This document shows positions 37,178-46,594 of a DNA stretch of 64,000 bases, piece by piece; the stretch's first letter is position 1; each line of letters opens with the position of its first letter. The stretch comes from Alphaproteobacteria bacterium (GTDB taxonomy: Bacteria; Pseudomonadota; Alphaproteobacteria; Rhizobiales; Devosiaceae), in assembly GCA_018828145.1 (NCBI GenBank), contig JAHJWO010000010.1:144268-208267 (forward strand), written 5' to 3'. The notes under the pieces are model-generated. The model saw only the letters and a program-made list of their open reading frames with translations. It did not search any database and was not told the origin of the DNA. The translations under genes and the position numbers were made by a program.

Positions 37178-38035
37178 TTAGGCCAGCCGCAGCCAGCGCC
37201 GGAGCAGGCCCGCCATCCGCTCGCGCCGGTACTGGTAGAAATACCGGTTGGTCATCAGGTGCCGATAGGTCCGCTTGAAGGCGACGCGCGACCAGATGAA
37301 CCAGGGCTTGGGATTGGCCGAATAGTGCAGGATATGCGGATCGAGGATCTCGTGCGCCGGCTCGGGCTTCTGCAGGTTCCAGCGATAGCCCAGCTCGAGG
37401 ATTCGGCCCTTGAAGGCGAAATTGATGATGTCCTGGTCGTAGTAGAACATGTCGATTTCCGACTGCGGCAGGCTCTCCCGCAGTACCGCGGCAAAGTCGA
37501 TGCCGCGATACTGCGCCATGTCGATGAGCATGACGCCGGAGTTGAAATAGGGCTCGGCCATGGAAAAGGCATTGCGGGTCCGCAGGTCGGTGCCGGCAAT
37601 GCAATGCAGCCGGTCCGGCTGCAGGGCCGCGGCAATCGCCTTGCCGCTCATGTCGATATGGAACAGCTGCTCGATCGGGCTGCGCACGAAAATGTCGCTG
37701 TCGAGATAGAGCACCCGCTCGATATCGGCCGGCAGCAGCTCACCCATGAACAGGCGGGCATAGATGACGGGCCGGAAGCGCCGCATGCGGATCGTCGGGA
37801 AGCTGGCGATGCGGTCGCCGAAGAGGCCCTGGTCATCCAGCGCGATGTGGTTCAGCGTAGCGCCATAGTCCGTACCGATGGAATCGATGGCCGCCCGGTG
37901 CTCGGCCGAAAGGCCCAGCGTCAGCAGGTGAAAGCGGAGCTGTTCGGGATGCCTGGTGGTGAGGCACACCGACCGCATGCTGGCATAGGCCGGCGCCCAG
38001 AAGCCGTCATCGAACGCCAATGCGATGTCGATCAT
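37178..38035 (-). CDS. Family 8 glycosyltransferase
   Basis: The 285-residue GT-A-fold product has the metal-binding DSD at 112-114 in RVLYLDSDIFV, PYFNSGVMLIDMAQYR and the C-terminal HYSANPKPW, all GT8 signatures. It probably adds glucose or galactose to a surface glycan. No other glycan genes are adjacent. Confidence 0.9.
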   Translation of the reverse strand: MIDIALAFDDGFWAPAYASMRSVCLTTRHPEQLRFHLLTLGLSAEHRAAIDSIGTDYGATLNHIALDDQGLFGDRIASFPTIRMRRFRPVIYARLFMGELLPADIERVLYLDSDIFVRSPIEQLFHIDMSGKAIAAALQPDRLHCIAGTDLRTRNAFSMAEPYFNSGVMLIDMAQYRGIDFAAVLRESLPQSEIDMFYYDQDIINFAFKGRILELGYRWNLQKPEPAHEILDPHILHYSANPKPWFIWSRVAFKRTYRHLMTNRYFYQYRRERMAGLLRRWLRLA

Positions 38036-38060
38036 GTCGCCTCACAGCCAGCCTATTCGT

Positions 38061-38120
38061 GCCATTCGGGCTCAGCCCTCATGGCCTTGGGACCTGAAAT
38101 CGCCCCACCGGGGCGATTTT
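38061..38120 (-). repeat. Two-hairpin intergenic repeat, copy 5
   Basis: In - orientation: hairpin AAATCGCCCC/GGGGCGATTT, then GCCAT-GA-GGGC-TGA-GCCC-GA-ATGGC. It starts 8 bp after the dnaJ stop and could end dnaJ transcription. It lacks the parS-like start. Both stems differ from other copies but keep pairing. Confidence 0.85.
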
Positions 38121-38127
38121 CACGGTC

Positions 38128-39261
38128 TCAAGCCTCGAACATTTTCTTGAGCTTGTCGAAGAAGCCGCCCGAGGTCGGGCTGGTTTCCTGGGTTTCGAGC
38201 TTGGCGAATTCCTCGAGCAGCTCACGCTGGCGCCGGCTCAGGGCCTGCGGCGTCTCGATATCGAGCTGCACATAGAGATCCCCGACATCCTTGCTCCGCA
38301 GTACCGGCATGCCCTTGCCCTTGAGGCGGACGCGCTGGCCTGGCTGGGTGCCGGCCGCGACCTTGACCTTGGCCCGGGCATTGTCGAGCGTCGGCACTTC
38401 GAATTCGCCGCCCAGCGCCGCGGTGGTCATGGCGATGGGCACCCGGGCATAAAGATCGGCCCCGTCGCGCTGGAACAGCTCATGCGGGCGGATCGAGATG
38501 AAGATATAAAGATCGCCCGGCGGACCGCCTCGCAGGCCGGCCTCGCCCTCATTGGCCAGCCGGATACGGGTGCCGTCCTCGATACCCTTGGGAATGTCGA
38601 CGGAAAGCTTGCGGTTTTCCTGCCGGCGCCCCTGGCCGCCGCAATCTGTGCAGGGCTGGTCCATCATCTGGCCGCGGCCCTGGCAGACCGGGCAGGTGCG
38701 TTCGATGGTGAAAAAGCCCTGCGCCGCGCGCACTTTGCCGTGGCCATTGCACTGGCGGCAGGTATGGGTGCCGGTGCCCGGCTTGGCGCCGGCTCCGTCG
38801 CAGGTGGTGCAGCCCACCAGGGTCGGCACGTCGATCTCGACGGTGCGCCCCTCAAAGCTCTCTTCGAGGCTGATTTCGAGATTGTAGCGCAGGTCGCTGC
38901 CGCGCAGCTTGGCCGCGCCGCCACCGCCGCGCCGGCCGCCGCCCATGAAGTCGCCGAAGATATCGTCGAAGATGTCGGACATGGAGGAGGTGAATTCGGG
39001 GCCGAAGCCACCGGCGCCGCCGCGCCCGCCGCCATTCTCGAAGGCGGCGTGGCCGAAGCGGTCATAGGCGGCGCGCTTCTGGCCGTCCTTGAGCGCGTCA
39101 TAGGCCTCGTTGATTTCCTTGAACTTGGCTTCCGCCTCATGATTACCCGGATTGCGGTCCGGGTGATGCTGCATGGCGAGCTTGCGATAGGCGCTCTTGA
39201 GCGCCGCGTCGTCGGCGCCCTTCTGGACGCCGAGTACCTCGTAGAAATCCCGTTTGGACAA
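38128..39261 (-). CDS. dnaJ: Chaperone DnaJ
   Basis: Hsp40 co-chaperone of DnaK. The 377-residue product has the J domain with HPD at 33-35, a Gly-rich region (about 76-118) and four CxxCxGxG zinc repeats beginning at Cys152, 169, 191 and 205. The start is a TTG: no ATG or GTG fits [11 protein letters not shown], and GGAG lies about 9 nt upstream. dnaK is 2.2 kb upstream with two genes between. Confidence 0.95.
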   Translation of the reverse strand: MSKRDFYEVLGVQKGADDAALKSAYRKLAMQHHPDRNPGNHEAEAKFKEINEAYDALKDGQKRAAYDRFGHAAFENGGGRGGAGGFGPEFTSSMSDIFDDIFGDFMGGGRRGGGGAAKLRGSDLRYNLEISLEESFEGRTVEIDVPTLVGCTTCDGAGAKPGTGTHTCRQCNGHGKVRAAQGFFTIERTCPVCQGRGQMMDQPCTDCGGQGRRQENRKLSVDIPKGIEDGTRIRLANEGEAGLRGGPPGDLYIFISIRPHELFQRDGADLYARVPIAMTTAALGGEFEVPTLDNARAKVKVAAGTQPGQRVRLKGKGMPVLRSKDVGDLYVQLDIETPQALSRRQRELLEEFAKLETQETSPTSGGFFDKLKKMFEA

Positions 39262-39446
39262 AAACCACGTCTCCAATGCGATGCCGGTCGCGTCACGCGC
39301 GCCCCGCAAAATCTGAGCCCCAAGCACACCCTAGATGGCAATCGACCCCGCGGCCCGCAAGGGGTCTGGGGTCGCGAGCGGCAAAACCATTGCCCCGCTC
39401 TTAGCAAGAGCGGGCAATCGCTTCAACATTAGTGATTCGGCAGGGG

Positions 39447-40511
39447 CTAGCTCTGGCGCTTCGGCGTGAAGGCCTTGCTCAGTGCATCGGCCGCGTCCGA
39501 CTGGGCAAACAGCGCCTTGGTGACGACGAGGCCGAGGCCGAAAAAGCCCTGGGTCACGCCATGATAGGTCCAGCAATTGACCGGCACGCCGGCCGTCTCG
39601 AGAGCCTCCGCGAAAGCCTCGCCTTCCGAGCGCAGCGGGTCGATCTCGGCCAGCACCACAGTGGCGGGCGCCACGCCAGCGAGATCATCGCGCGATACGA
39701 GGTTGATACGGCTATCCGCCAATCCCGCCTCGTCCTCGAACAGATGCCGGTAGCGCCAGCGCATGGCCGGCAGGCCGATGGGCCGGGCGCGCAGCATCTC
39801 GCCATAGGATGGCGTGGCGAGGTCACCTCCGGCAATGGGGTGGATCAGCAGTTGATGCACCGGCTGGACGCCGCGTGCATCGCGGGCCGTCAGCGCGACA
39901 TGGGCGGCCAGGTTGCCACCGGCATCCTCACCAGCCACGGCCAGGCGGCGCGGATCGCCTGCCAGCTTGCCCGCATTGTCCGCTAGCCAGCGCCAGGCCG
40001 CCCAGGCATCGTCATGGGCGGCGGGAAACTTGTGTTCGGGCGCCAGCCGGTAAGCCAGCGACATGACGATGGCGCCGGTCCGCCGGGCCAGCGCGCGTGC
40101 CGAGGCGTCATGGCTGTCGAGATCGCCGGTCACAAAACCACCGCCATGGAAATAGAGCACCATCGGGTTGAGCCGGCTCAGCAGACCCGCCGGGCGATAG
40201 AGGCGCGCCGGCAACTCGCCATCGGCACCGGCCACTGCAATATCCTCGACGGCCACGCCGTCATCGGGTCGCTCGCGGCTCTGCTGGCCGAGAATGGCGG
40301 CAATGGCCTCGGCCGCGCGCGGCTGGCGCCGGGCGGCATCTGGGGTCAGCATTTCCAGCGGCCGTGCGCCGATCTCGCCCAGCCGGTCCAGCACATGCTT
40401 CATATCGGCGTCGAGCCGGTTTGCCGGATCGCCCGAGATCAGTTCGGCGAGGCGGCCAATGGAATCCGACGGAGCTGCGGCCATCGGGTAAGGCTGGTGG
40501 GAATCGTCCAT
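39447..40511 (-). CDS. Alpha/beta hydrolase fold protein with altered catalytic residues
   Basis: The 354-residue product belongs to the hormone-sensitive-lipase-like family: FHGGGF (oxyanion hole, 121-126) and the region normally GDSAGG. Here that reads GEDAGG (194-199), so the nucleophile position holds Asp196, not Ser. The expected His near residue 321 is Gln (GVTQGFFG). The acid Asp291 is kept. Normal esterase chemistry looks unlikely. It lies between dnaK and dnaJ. ATG 40511 is chosen over an upstream extension. Confidence 0.85.
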   Translation of the reverse strand: MDDSHQPYPMAAAPSDSIGRLAELISGDPANRLDADMKHVLDRLGEIGARPLEMLTPDAARRQPRAAEAIAAILGQQSRERPDDGVAVEDIAVAGADGELPARLYRPAGLLSRLNPMVLYFHGGGFVTGDLDSHDASARALARRTGAIVMSLAYRLAPEHKFPAAHDDAWAAWRWLADNAGKLAGDPRRLAVAGEDAGGNLAAHVALTARDARGVQPVHQLLIHPIAGGDLATPSYGEMLRARPIGLPAMRWRYRHLFEDEAGLADSRINLVSRDDLAGVAPATVVLAEIDPLRSEGEAFAEALETAGVPVNCWTYHGVTQGFFGLGLVVTKALFAQSDAADALSKAFTPKRQS

Positions 40512-40669
40512 GGCGGCGCCTCGCTTTTGCGTGACATCTGTTTGACCGCCAAAACCGGCCCGCAATTTGGCCCAATCATGGGCATTTCAAGGCCGCAGCC
40601 GAATGCATGGCGGCTCCGACGCCTCGCCACGACATGGAAAGGCCCCGGATCGCTCCAGGGCCGAATACG

Positions 40670-40763
40670 GATTCACGTGAAACTTATCGCCGGCCCTGCG
40701 GGCAAAATTGCTCCGGTGGAGCAATTTTAGGCGAGAAGGCCATGAGGCCTATGGCCGAATGGC
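40670..40763 (+). repeat. Two-hairpin intergenic repeat, copy 3, with parS-like start
   Basis: It starts with GATTCACGTGAAAC (40670-40683). Hairpin AAATTGCTCC/GGAGCAATTT follows, then GCCAT-GA-GGCC-TAT-GGCC-GA-ATGGC. It ends 31 bp from the stop of the - strand gene to its right. Confidence 0.9.
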
Positions 40764-40794
40764 TGAGCCGAGGGGGCTCATGGCAAGCCGGCAA

Positions 40795-41256
40795 CTAAGC
40801 CGCCACCGTCTCGCCCATGGCCACGCCCTGGTCCATCAGCTTCTTGCGGGCCGCATTGACCACGTCGACGCTGAAGGCGTCTTCATTGTTGATGACGATG
40901 GCCTCGCCGGTCAGGTCGCTGCGGTTATGCGCAACGAGCTTTTCAAAGCCATCGCTGAGCTCGGGGGCCATCATCATGTCCGACAGCACTTTGACGGCGC
41001 CGACGCGCTTGTGCTTGGAGCGGATCTTGATCAGCTTGGTGGAGCGGCCATTGTCGGCAGTGCGGAACTCTTCGGCGGCAACGAGGCCGGTGAAGAAGGC
41101 GCGCTCGACGGCATCGGTATGGGCGGCGCCGGCCAGCTCGGCAATGCGCATCTGGCAGCCGAAGGCGAGGTCGTCATAGCCAAGCCGGACGGCATTGCCC
41201 ATGAGTTTGCGCAGCTTGTCCGGGTCGGTGAAGGTCTGGGGGTCTGGAATGTTCAT
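40795..41256 (-). CDS. Conserved-looking hypothetical protein between dnaK and dnaJ
   Basis: A 153-residue soluble protein with no signal or membrane segment and no domain I recognise. It is rich in Lys and Arg (KLIKIRSKHKRVGAVKVL) and has a helical N-terminus. ATG 41256 gives MNIPDPQTFTD. It lies 170 bp downstream of dnaK on the same strand, beyond the dnaK terminator. Confidence 0.75.
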   Translation of the reverse strand: MNIPDPQTFTDPDKLRKLMGNAVRLGYDDLAFGCQMRIAELAGAAHTDAVERAFFTGLVAAEEFRTADNGRSTKLIKIRSKHKRVGAVKVLSDMMMAPELSDGFEKLVAHNRSDLTGEAIVINNEDAFSVDVVNAARKKLMDQGVAMGETVAA

Positions 41257-41379
41257 GGGCCACCATAGGCCATCCCGGCGCAATTAGCGAATGATAACGG
41301 AATTTGCGAATGGCGGTGAAGTCAAGGCGATGACGCAGGCGGCATGACCCCCTGCGCGTCCGGGCTCGCCGGCAAAACA

Positions 41380-41405
41380 AAAGGGCCCGGCTTGCGCCGG
41401 ACCCT
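41380..41405 (-). terminator. Terminator after dnaK
   Basis: On the - strand GGTCCGG-CGCAAG-CCGGGCC is followed by TTTTGTTTTG. It begins 22 bp past the dnaK stop. Confidence 0.8.
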
Positions 41406-41427
41406 CTCGATCTAGACTGACTTGAGC

Positions 41428-43341
41428 TTAGGCCGACTTCTTGTCGTCGTCGTCCTTGACCTCTTCGAAGTCGGCGTCGACCACGTCGTCGTCGCCATCA
41501 TCGTCAGTGCCATTGGCCTTGGCTTCGGCTTCAGCCTGGCTGGCCTTGTACATGGCCTCGCCCAGCTTCATCGACGCCTGCGCCAGCGCTTCGGTCTTTT
41601 CCTTGATCAGCTCGCCATCCTCGCCCTCGATCACGGCCTTGAGCTCGGTGATCGCGGTTTCGATGGCGGTCTTGTCCTCGGCCGAAACCTTGTCGCCATA
41701 TTCCTTGAGCGACTTTTCGGTCGAGTGGATCAGGCTTTCGCCCTGGTTCTTGGCTTCGACCGACTCGCGCTTCTTCTTGTCGGCTTCGGCGTTCTGCTCG
41801 GCTTCCTTGACCATCTTTTCGATGTCGGCGTCGCTGAGGCCACCCGAAGCCTGGATGCGGATCTGCTGCTCCTTGCCGGTGCCCTTGTCCTTGGCCGAAA
41901 CCTGCACGATGCCGTTGGCATCGATGTCGAAGGTCACTTCGATCTGCGGCACGCCGCGCGGTGCGGGCGGAATGCCGGCCAGGTCGAAATTGCCCAGCAG
42001 CTTGTTGTTGGCGGCCATTTCGCGCTCACCCTGGAACACCCGGATGGTCACGGCGCTCTGGCTGTCCTCGGCGGTCGAGAAGGTCTGGCTCTTCTTGGTC
42101 GGAATGGTCGTGTTGCGATCGATCAGGCGGGTGAAGACGCCACCCAGGGTCTCGATGCCCAGGCTCAGCGGGGTCACGTCGAGCAGCAGCACGTCCTTGA
42201 CGTCGCCCTGCAGCACGCCGGCCTGGATGGCCGCGCCCAGCGCCACCACTTCGTCCGGGTTCACGCCCTTGTGCGGCTCCTTGCCGAACAGTTGCTTGAC
42301 CACTTCCTGCACCTTGGGCATGCGGCTCATGCCACCGACCAGCACGACTTCGTCGATCTGGCTGGCCGTGATGCCGGCATCCTTCATCGCCAGCTTGCAC
42401 GGCTCGATGGTGCGCTGGATCAGGTCGTCGACCAGCGATTCGAGCTTGGAGCGGCTGAGCTTGAGCGTCAGGTGCTTGGGGCCCGATGCGTCGGCAGTGA
42501 TGAAGGGCAGGTTGATTTCGGTCTGGGTCGAGCTCGAGAGTTCGATCTTGGCCTTTTCGGCGGCTTCCTTGAGACGCTGCAAAGCGAGCTTGTCGGAGCG
42601 CAGGTCGATGCCCTGCTCCTTCTTGAACTCGTCGGCCAGGTAGTCGACCAGGCGCATGTCGAAGTCTTCGCCACCCAGGAACGTGTCGCCATTGGTGGAC
42701 TTCACTTCGAAGACGCCATCGCCGATCTCGAGGATCGACACGTCGAACGTGCCGCCACCCAGGTCATAGACCGCGATGGTGCCGGTATTCTTCTTGTCGA
42801 GGCCATAGGCGAGCGCCGCAGCGGTGGGCTCGTTGATGATGCGCAGCACTTCAAGGCCGGCAATCTTGCCCGCATCCTTGGTGGCCTGGCGCTGGCTGTC
42901 GTTGAAATAGGCGGGAACGGTGATGACGGCCTGCGTGACGGTCTCGCCGAGATAGGATTCGGCGGTTTCCTTCATCTTCTGCAGGATCATGGCCGAGACC
43001 TGGCTCGGCGAATACTTTTCACCCGAGGCTTCCACCCACGCGTCGCCATTGTCCGCCTTGACGATCTTGAAGGGCACAAGGTTCTTGTCCTTGGCCACGA
43101 CAGCGTCGTCGAAACGGCGGCCGATCAGGCGCTTCACCGCAAACAGGGTGCCTTCGGGATTGGTGACCGCCTGGCGCTTGGCCGGCTGGCCGACGAGACG
43201 CTCGCCATCCTTACTGAAGGCGACCATCGAGGGGGTGGTGCGCGCCCCTTCCGCGTTTTCGATAACCTTGGGATTGGTGCCGTCCATCACTGCGACGCAG
43301 CTATTGGTGGTGCCCAGATCGATACCGATGACTTTAGCCAT
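41428..43341 (-). CDS. dnaK: Chaperone DnaK
   Basis: Hsp70 chaperone. The 637-residue product has the phosphate-binding [10 protein letters not shown] (about 7-16), [12 protein letters not shown] and [12 protein letters not shown] in the ATPase domain, then the peptide-binding domain and an acidic tail ending DDDDKKSA. A RpoH promoter is proposed about 120-145 bp upstream. Confidence 0.98.
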   Translation of the reverse strand: MAKVIGIDLGTTNSCVAVMDGTNPKVIENAEGARTTPSMVAFSKDGERLVGQPAKRQAVTNPEGTLFAVKRLIGRRFDDAVVAKDKNLVPFKIVKADNGDAWVEASGEKYSPSQVSAMILQKMKETAESYLGETVTQAVITVPAYFNDSQRQATKDAGKIAGLEVLRIINEPTAAALAYGLDKKNTGTIAVYDLGGGTFDVSILEIGDGVFEVKSTNGDTFLGGEDFDMRLVDYLADEFKKEQGIDLRSDKLALQRLKEAAEKAKIELSSSTQTEINLPFITADASGPKHLTLKLSRSKLESLVDDLIQRTIEPCKLAMKDAGITASQIDEVVLVGGMSRMPKVQEVVKQLFGKEPHKGVNPDEVVALGAAIQAGVLQGDVKDVLLLDVTPLSLGIETLGGVFTRLIDRNTTIPTKKSQTFSTAEDSQSAVTIRVFQGEREMAANNKLLGNFDLAGIPPAPRGVPQIEVTFDIDANGIVQVSAKDKGTGKEQQIRIQASGGLSDADIEKMVKEAEQNAEADKKKRESVEAKNQGESLIHSTEKSLKEYGDKVSAEDKTAIETAITELKAVIEGEDGELIKEKTEALAQASMKLGEAMYKASQAEAEAKANGTDDDGDDDVVDADFEEVKDDDDKKSA

Positions 43342-43458
43342 TACTCTAGCCTCTCTTTCAGCAAACCCATACTGGCGCCCTCCGCTGGGAAGCAGCGCCG
43401 TGGCCGCAAGGGCCGGGTTCCTTGCACTGGAATGCGCCCTTGTCAGGGCTTACGGGCT

Positions 43459-43487
43459 ATATAGGGGGGGCGCCCAAAGGCTTCAAG
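43459..43487 (-). promoter_or_regulatory. Heat-shock (RpoH) promoter of dnaK
   Basis: On the - strand CTTGAA (43487-43482) and CCTATAT (43465-43459) give CTTG-N18-CCTATAT, matching the alphaproteobacterial RpoH pattern. It lies 118 bp upstream of the dnaK ATG. Confidence 0.72.
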
Positions 43488-43552
43488 CGCCTCGCGGGCA
43501 AATCTGCCCCGGGCCGATGGGGCCAGCGCCTGGCTGGCCCCGCCAAACGCAC

Positions 43553-43885
43553 TCAGTCGGTCAGCGTATATTCGCCGAGCTCGCAGATATCGACTTCATA
43601 GACTTCGAGCAGGGCGCCCTCGCCGGTCTCGAAGCGGAAGTCATAGAGGCACTGGTCCGAGCCATCGCCGATGAAGACTGTGCCCTGCATGCCCGGCTCG
43701 AGCGTGCCGGTCTCGCCCAGCAGGTCTTCGCCCCAGGCATCCTGGTCGCTCGGATTGGTGTAGAAATAATGCAGCGACTGCGAGCTGGCATTGATCAGCG
43801 TGAATTCGACATTCTGCGCAGCAGCAGGCACGGCGCTGGCCAGCAGCGCCAGGGCGACCAGGCCGCCCTTGAGATTGAAAGTCAT
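43553..43885 (-). CDS. Secreted hypothetical protein
   Basis: The 110-residue product has a signal peptide (cut after AAAQ region, near residue 23) and a short acidic beta-rich mature part with two Cys (QCLYD and DICEL). GGGAG lies 6 nt before the ATG. No family is recognised. A hairpin (GGGGCCAGC/GCTGGCCCC) follows the stop without a T-run. Confidence 0.8.
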   Translation of the reverse strand: MTFNLKGGLVALALLASAVPAAAQNVEFTLINASSQSLHYFYTNPSDQDAWGEDLLGETGTLEPGMQGTVFIGDGSDQCLYDFRFETGEGALLEVYEVDICELGEYTLTD

Positions 43886-44036
43886 GGAAAGCTCCCGAAG
43901 CCGACAGCGACACCGCTGCCGGTCGCAATCTATCTACCACGGCGGAATCAATCGGCAAGCGGCGGCCGTGCTGAGGGTAAATGTCACCGCGCCGCTGCAA
44001 GGTGACGCGGCATGCGAAACCATCTAGAAGGCGGCC

Positions 44037-45812
44037 ATGTTCGCCCCCGGCACAGTGCTGCTCCACGATACGCTCGACCCCCAGGGCGAGAACCTGCTGT
44101 TCACCGCGCCCCGCGAGATCATCGTGGCGCATGACGCCGCCGACGCCCGGCGCGCGCTGGCCCGGCTGGAGACCGCCACCGCGCAAGGGCTCCATGCCGC
44201 CGGCTATCTCGCCTATGAGCTGGGCTTCATTTTCGAGGAACGGCTGGCCGATCGCCTGCCGCAGGCCAGCGCCACGCCCCTGCTCTGGCTGGGTCTCTAC
44301 GATGCACCGCAGATGCTGAGTGCCCAGGAAGTCGACCGGCGCCTCGCGGTCATCGCCGGCAACGCGGCCGGCGCCGCGCGCGACATCACCCCTCGCTGGG
44401 ATGAGGCGGCCTATGGCCTGGCCTTCGACCGGATCAAGGCGCTGATCGCCGCCGGCGACACCTATCAGGTCAACCTCACCTTCAAGGCCGATTTCCGCCT
44501 CGAGGGCGATCCGGTGGGGCTCTATCGCGAACTTGTGCGCAAGCAGCCGGTGGCCTATGGCGCGCTGATCAATACCGGCAGCCAGTGGATCCTGTCGCGC
44601 TCGCCCGAGCTGTTCGTTGAGAGCCGTCACGGCGCATTGGCGGCCCGTCCGATGAAGGGCACGCTCAAGCGCGGCCGGACCCTGGCCGAGGACGAGGCCG
44701 GCCGCATCGCCCTTGCCGGCGACGAAAAGAACCGCGCCGAAAACCTGATGATCGTCGACCTGTTGCGCAACGATCTCGGTCGCATCGCCGAAATCGGCTC
44801 GGTCAAGGTCACCGACCTCTTCACCGTGGAAACCTACCGGACGCTCCACACCATGACCTCGGGCATCATCGCCCGCCGCCGGCCGGAGGTCACCACCACC
44901 GATCTGCTGGCCAATCTCTTCCCCTGCGGCTCGATCACCGGGGCGCCCAAGCTGCGGGCCATGGAAATCATCCATGACGTCGAGGCCGGCCCGCGCGGCC
45001 TCTATACCGGCTCCATCGGCCACTTTTCGCCCAATGGCGACCTCACGCTCAACGTGGCCATCCGCACCGCCGTGATCAATGCTGCAGGCGAGGGCGAGAT
45101 CGGCATTGGCGGCGGCATTGTCGCCGACAGCGTGGCCGGCGACGAATATCGCGAGGCCCTGCTCAAGATGGCATTCTTCACCGAACCCGCCGAGCCTGTG
45201 ACCCTGATCGAAACCCTGCTCTGGGAGCGGGCCGAAGGCTTTGCCCTGCTCGACCGGCATCTGCAGCGGCTGGCGCAATCGGCGCGCTATTTCGGCCTGC
45301 CCTTTGACCGCGCCTCCATCCTGGCAGCGCTGGACTCCAGCGGTTTTGCCGCCGACCGCATGCGGGTGCGGCTGACCCTGGATGCAGCCGGTCCTGCCAT
45401 GACCGCCGTGCCGCTGCCGCCCAGCCCGCCCGTCTTCCGCTTCGCCATGGCGCCCGGGCGGCTCGATTCGCAGAGCCTGTGGCTCATGCACAAGACCACC
45501 AACCGCGCCTTCTATGATGAGCCGCGCCAGCGCGCCCATGCCGCGCTCGGGGTCGACGAGGTGCTGTTCCGCAACGAGCGGGACGAATTGACCGAAGGCT
45601 CGATCACCAGTCTCTTCATCCAGCGTGACGGCACCCTGCTGACGCCGCCGCTGTCCTCGGGCCTGCTGCCCGGCACATTGCGGGCCGAGCTGATCGATCA
45701 GGGCAAGGCTGTCGAGCAGGTTTTGACCCTTGCCGATCTTGCAGACGCCGAGGCAATCTTCCTCGGCAATTCCGTGCGCGGCCTGATGCGCGCGCAATGG
45801 GTAAGGGAGTGA
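44037..45812 (+). CDS. pabB: Aminodeoxychorismate synthase I fused to aminodeoxychorismate lyase (PabB-PabC)
   Basis: Makes p-aminobenzoate for folate from chorismate. The 591-residue product joins an N-terminal PabB domain (to about 400), with RPMKGTLKRG and PCGSITGAPK (296-305), to a C-terminal class IV aminotransferase-like PabC domain with the PLP Lys486 in HKTTNR and EGSITSLFI. Such fusions are common in Hyphomicrobiales. The glutaminase PabA is not in this window. The next gene starts 3 bp after the stop. Confidence 0.93.
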   Translation: MFAPGTVLLHDTLDPQGENLLFTAPREIIVAHDAADARRALARLETATAQGLHAAGYLAYELGFIFEERLADRLPQASATPLLWLGLYDAPQMLSAQEVDRRLAVIAGNAAGAARDITPRWDEAAYGLAFDRIKALIAAGDTYQVNLTFKADFRLEGDPVGLYRELVRKQPVAYGALINTGSQWILSRSPELFVESRHGALAARPMKGTLKRGRTLAEDEAGRIALAGDEKNRAENLMIVDLLRNDLGRIAEIGSVKVTDLFTVETYRTLHTMTSGIIARRRPEVTTTDLLANLFPCGSITGAPKLRAMEIIHDVEAGPRGLYTGSIGHFSPNGDLTLNVAIRTAVINAAGEGEIGIGGGIVADSVAGDEYREALLKMAFFTEPAEPVTLIETLLWERAEGFALLDRHLQRLAQSARYFGLPFDRASILAALDSSGFAADRMRVRLTLDAAGPAMTAVPLPPSPPVFRFAMAPGRLDSQSLWLMHKTTNRAFYDEPRQRAHAALGVDEVLFRNERDELTEGSITSLFIQRDGTLLTPPLSSGLLPGTLRAELIDQGKAVEQVLTLADLADAEAIFLGNSVRGLMRAQWVRE

Positions 45813-45814
45813 GC

Positions 45815-46450
45815 ATGGCCATCGAAATCGCAGCCACCGACGTGCTGGTCGTCGTTGACGTGCAATATGACTTCCTGCCCGGCGGCAGCCTTGCCGTCGC
45901 GGGCGGCGACGAGATCGTGCCGCTGATCAATACGCTGGCCAGGAAGTTCACCAATGTGGTCTTCACCCAGGACTGGCACCCCGCCGACCATGTCTCCTTT
46001 GCCAGCCAGCATGAGGGCAAGGCGCCGTTCGAAACCATCGAACTCCCCTACGGCACGCAGGTGCTCTGGCCCGACCACTGCGTCTGGGCCAGCCATGGCG
46101 CGGCACTCTCGGCAGACCTCGACATTCCCCATGGCCAGCTGATCATCCGCAAGGGCTACAACCGCCAGATCGATTCCTATTCCGGCTTCCAGGAGGCCGA
46201 CCGCCAGACCCTGACCGGCCTTGCCGGCTATCTCAATGAACGCGAGGTCGGCCGGCTCTATGTGGTCGGGTTGGCCACCGACTTCTGCGTCGGCTGGACC
46301 GCCATCGACGCCGCTGCCGGCGGCTTCGACGTGACCGTCATCGAGGACGCCACCCGCGCCATCGACAATGCGGGCAGCCTCGCCAGGGCCTGGTCGGACA
46401 TGGCCGAGGCAGGGGTCGAACGGGTGATGAGCAAGGAGATTTTGGGCTAG
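45815..46450 (+). CDS. pncA: Nicotinamidase
   Basis: Hydrolyses nicotinamide to nicotinate for NAD salvage. The 211-residue product has the catalytic triad Asp15 (VVVDVQYDF), Lys113 and Cys158 (ATDFCVGWTA) and the metal-binding DWHPADHVSF. ATG 45815 has GGGAG upstream; it forms an operon with pabB-pabC. Confidence 0.94.
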   Translation: MAIEIAATDVLVVVDVQYDFLPGGSLAVAGGDEIVPLINTLARKFTNVVFTQDWHPADHVSFASQHEGKAPFETIELPYGTQVLWPDHCVWASHGAALSADLDIPHGQLIIRKGYNRQIDSYSGFQEADRQTLTGLAGYLNEREVGRLYVVGLATDFCVGWTAIDAAAGGFDVTVIEDATRAIDNAGSLARAWSDMAEAGVERVMSKEILG

Positions 46451-46456
46451 GGCGCG

Positions 46457-46525
46457 GCCGAAGGCAAAATCGCTCCAGTGGAGCGATTTTAGCGAACTAG
46501 GCCATGAGAGCTATGCTCGAATGGC
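46457..46525 (+). repeat. Two-hairpin intergenic repeat, copy 4
   Basis: Hairpin AAATCGCTCC/GGAGCGATTT is followed by GCCAT-GA-GAGC-TAT-GCTC-GA-ATGGC. It begins 6 bp after the pncA stop. The parS-like core is not at its left end, but one lies 43 bp to the right at 46568. Confidence 0.88.
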
Positions 46526-46539
46526 GGGGCCTTGTGCCC

Positions 46540-46570
46540 AAAAACGAAAAATCCCCGCTCTCGCGGGGAT
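46540..46570 (-). terminator. Terminator after grpE
   Basis: On the - strand ATCCCCG-CGAGAG-CGGGGAT is followed by a T-rich run (TTTTCGTTTTT). The base of the stem overlaps a parS-like core (46568-46581). Confidence 0.88.
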
Positions 46571-46581
46571 TCACGTGAAAC
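46568..46581. promoter_or_regulatory. parS-like site between grpE and its terminator
   Basis: GATTCACGTGAAAC contains the full TTCACGTGAA core. It sits between the grpE stop (46595) and the terminator hairpin. Confidence 0.7.
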
Positions 46582-46594
46582 GCTGAACCTGATG

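Noticed and set aside
43641..45797. Long - strand frame opposite pabB-pabC
   Set aside because: Shadow of the fusion gene; composition is antisense-like and it also overlaps a supported secreted-protein gene in another frame.
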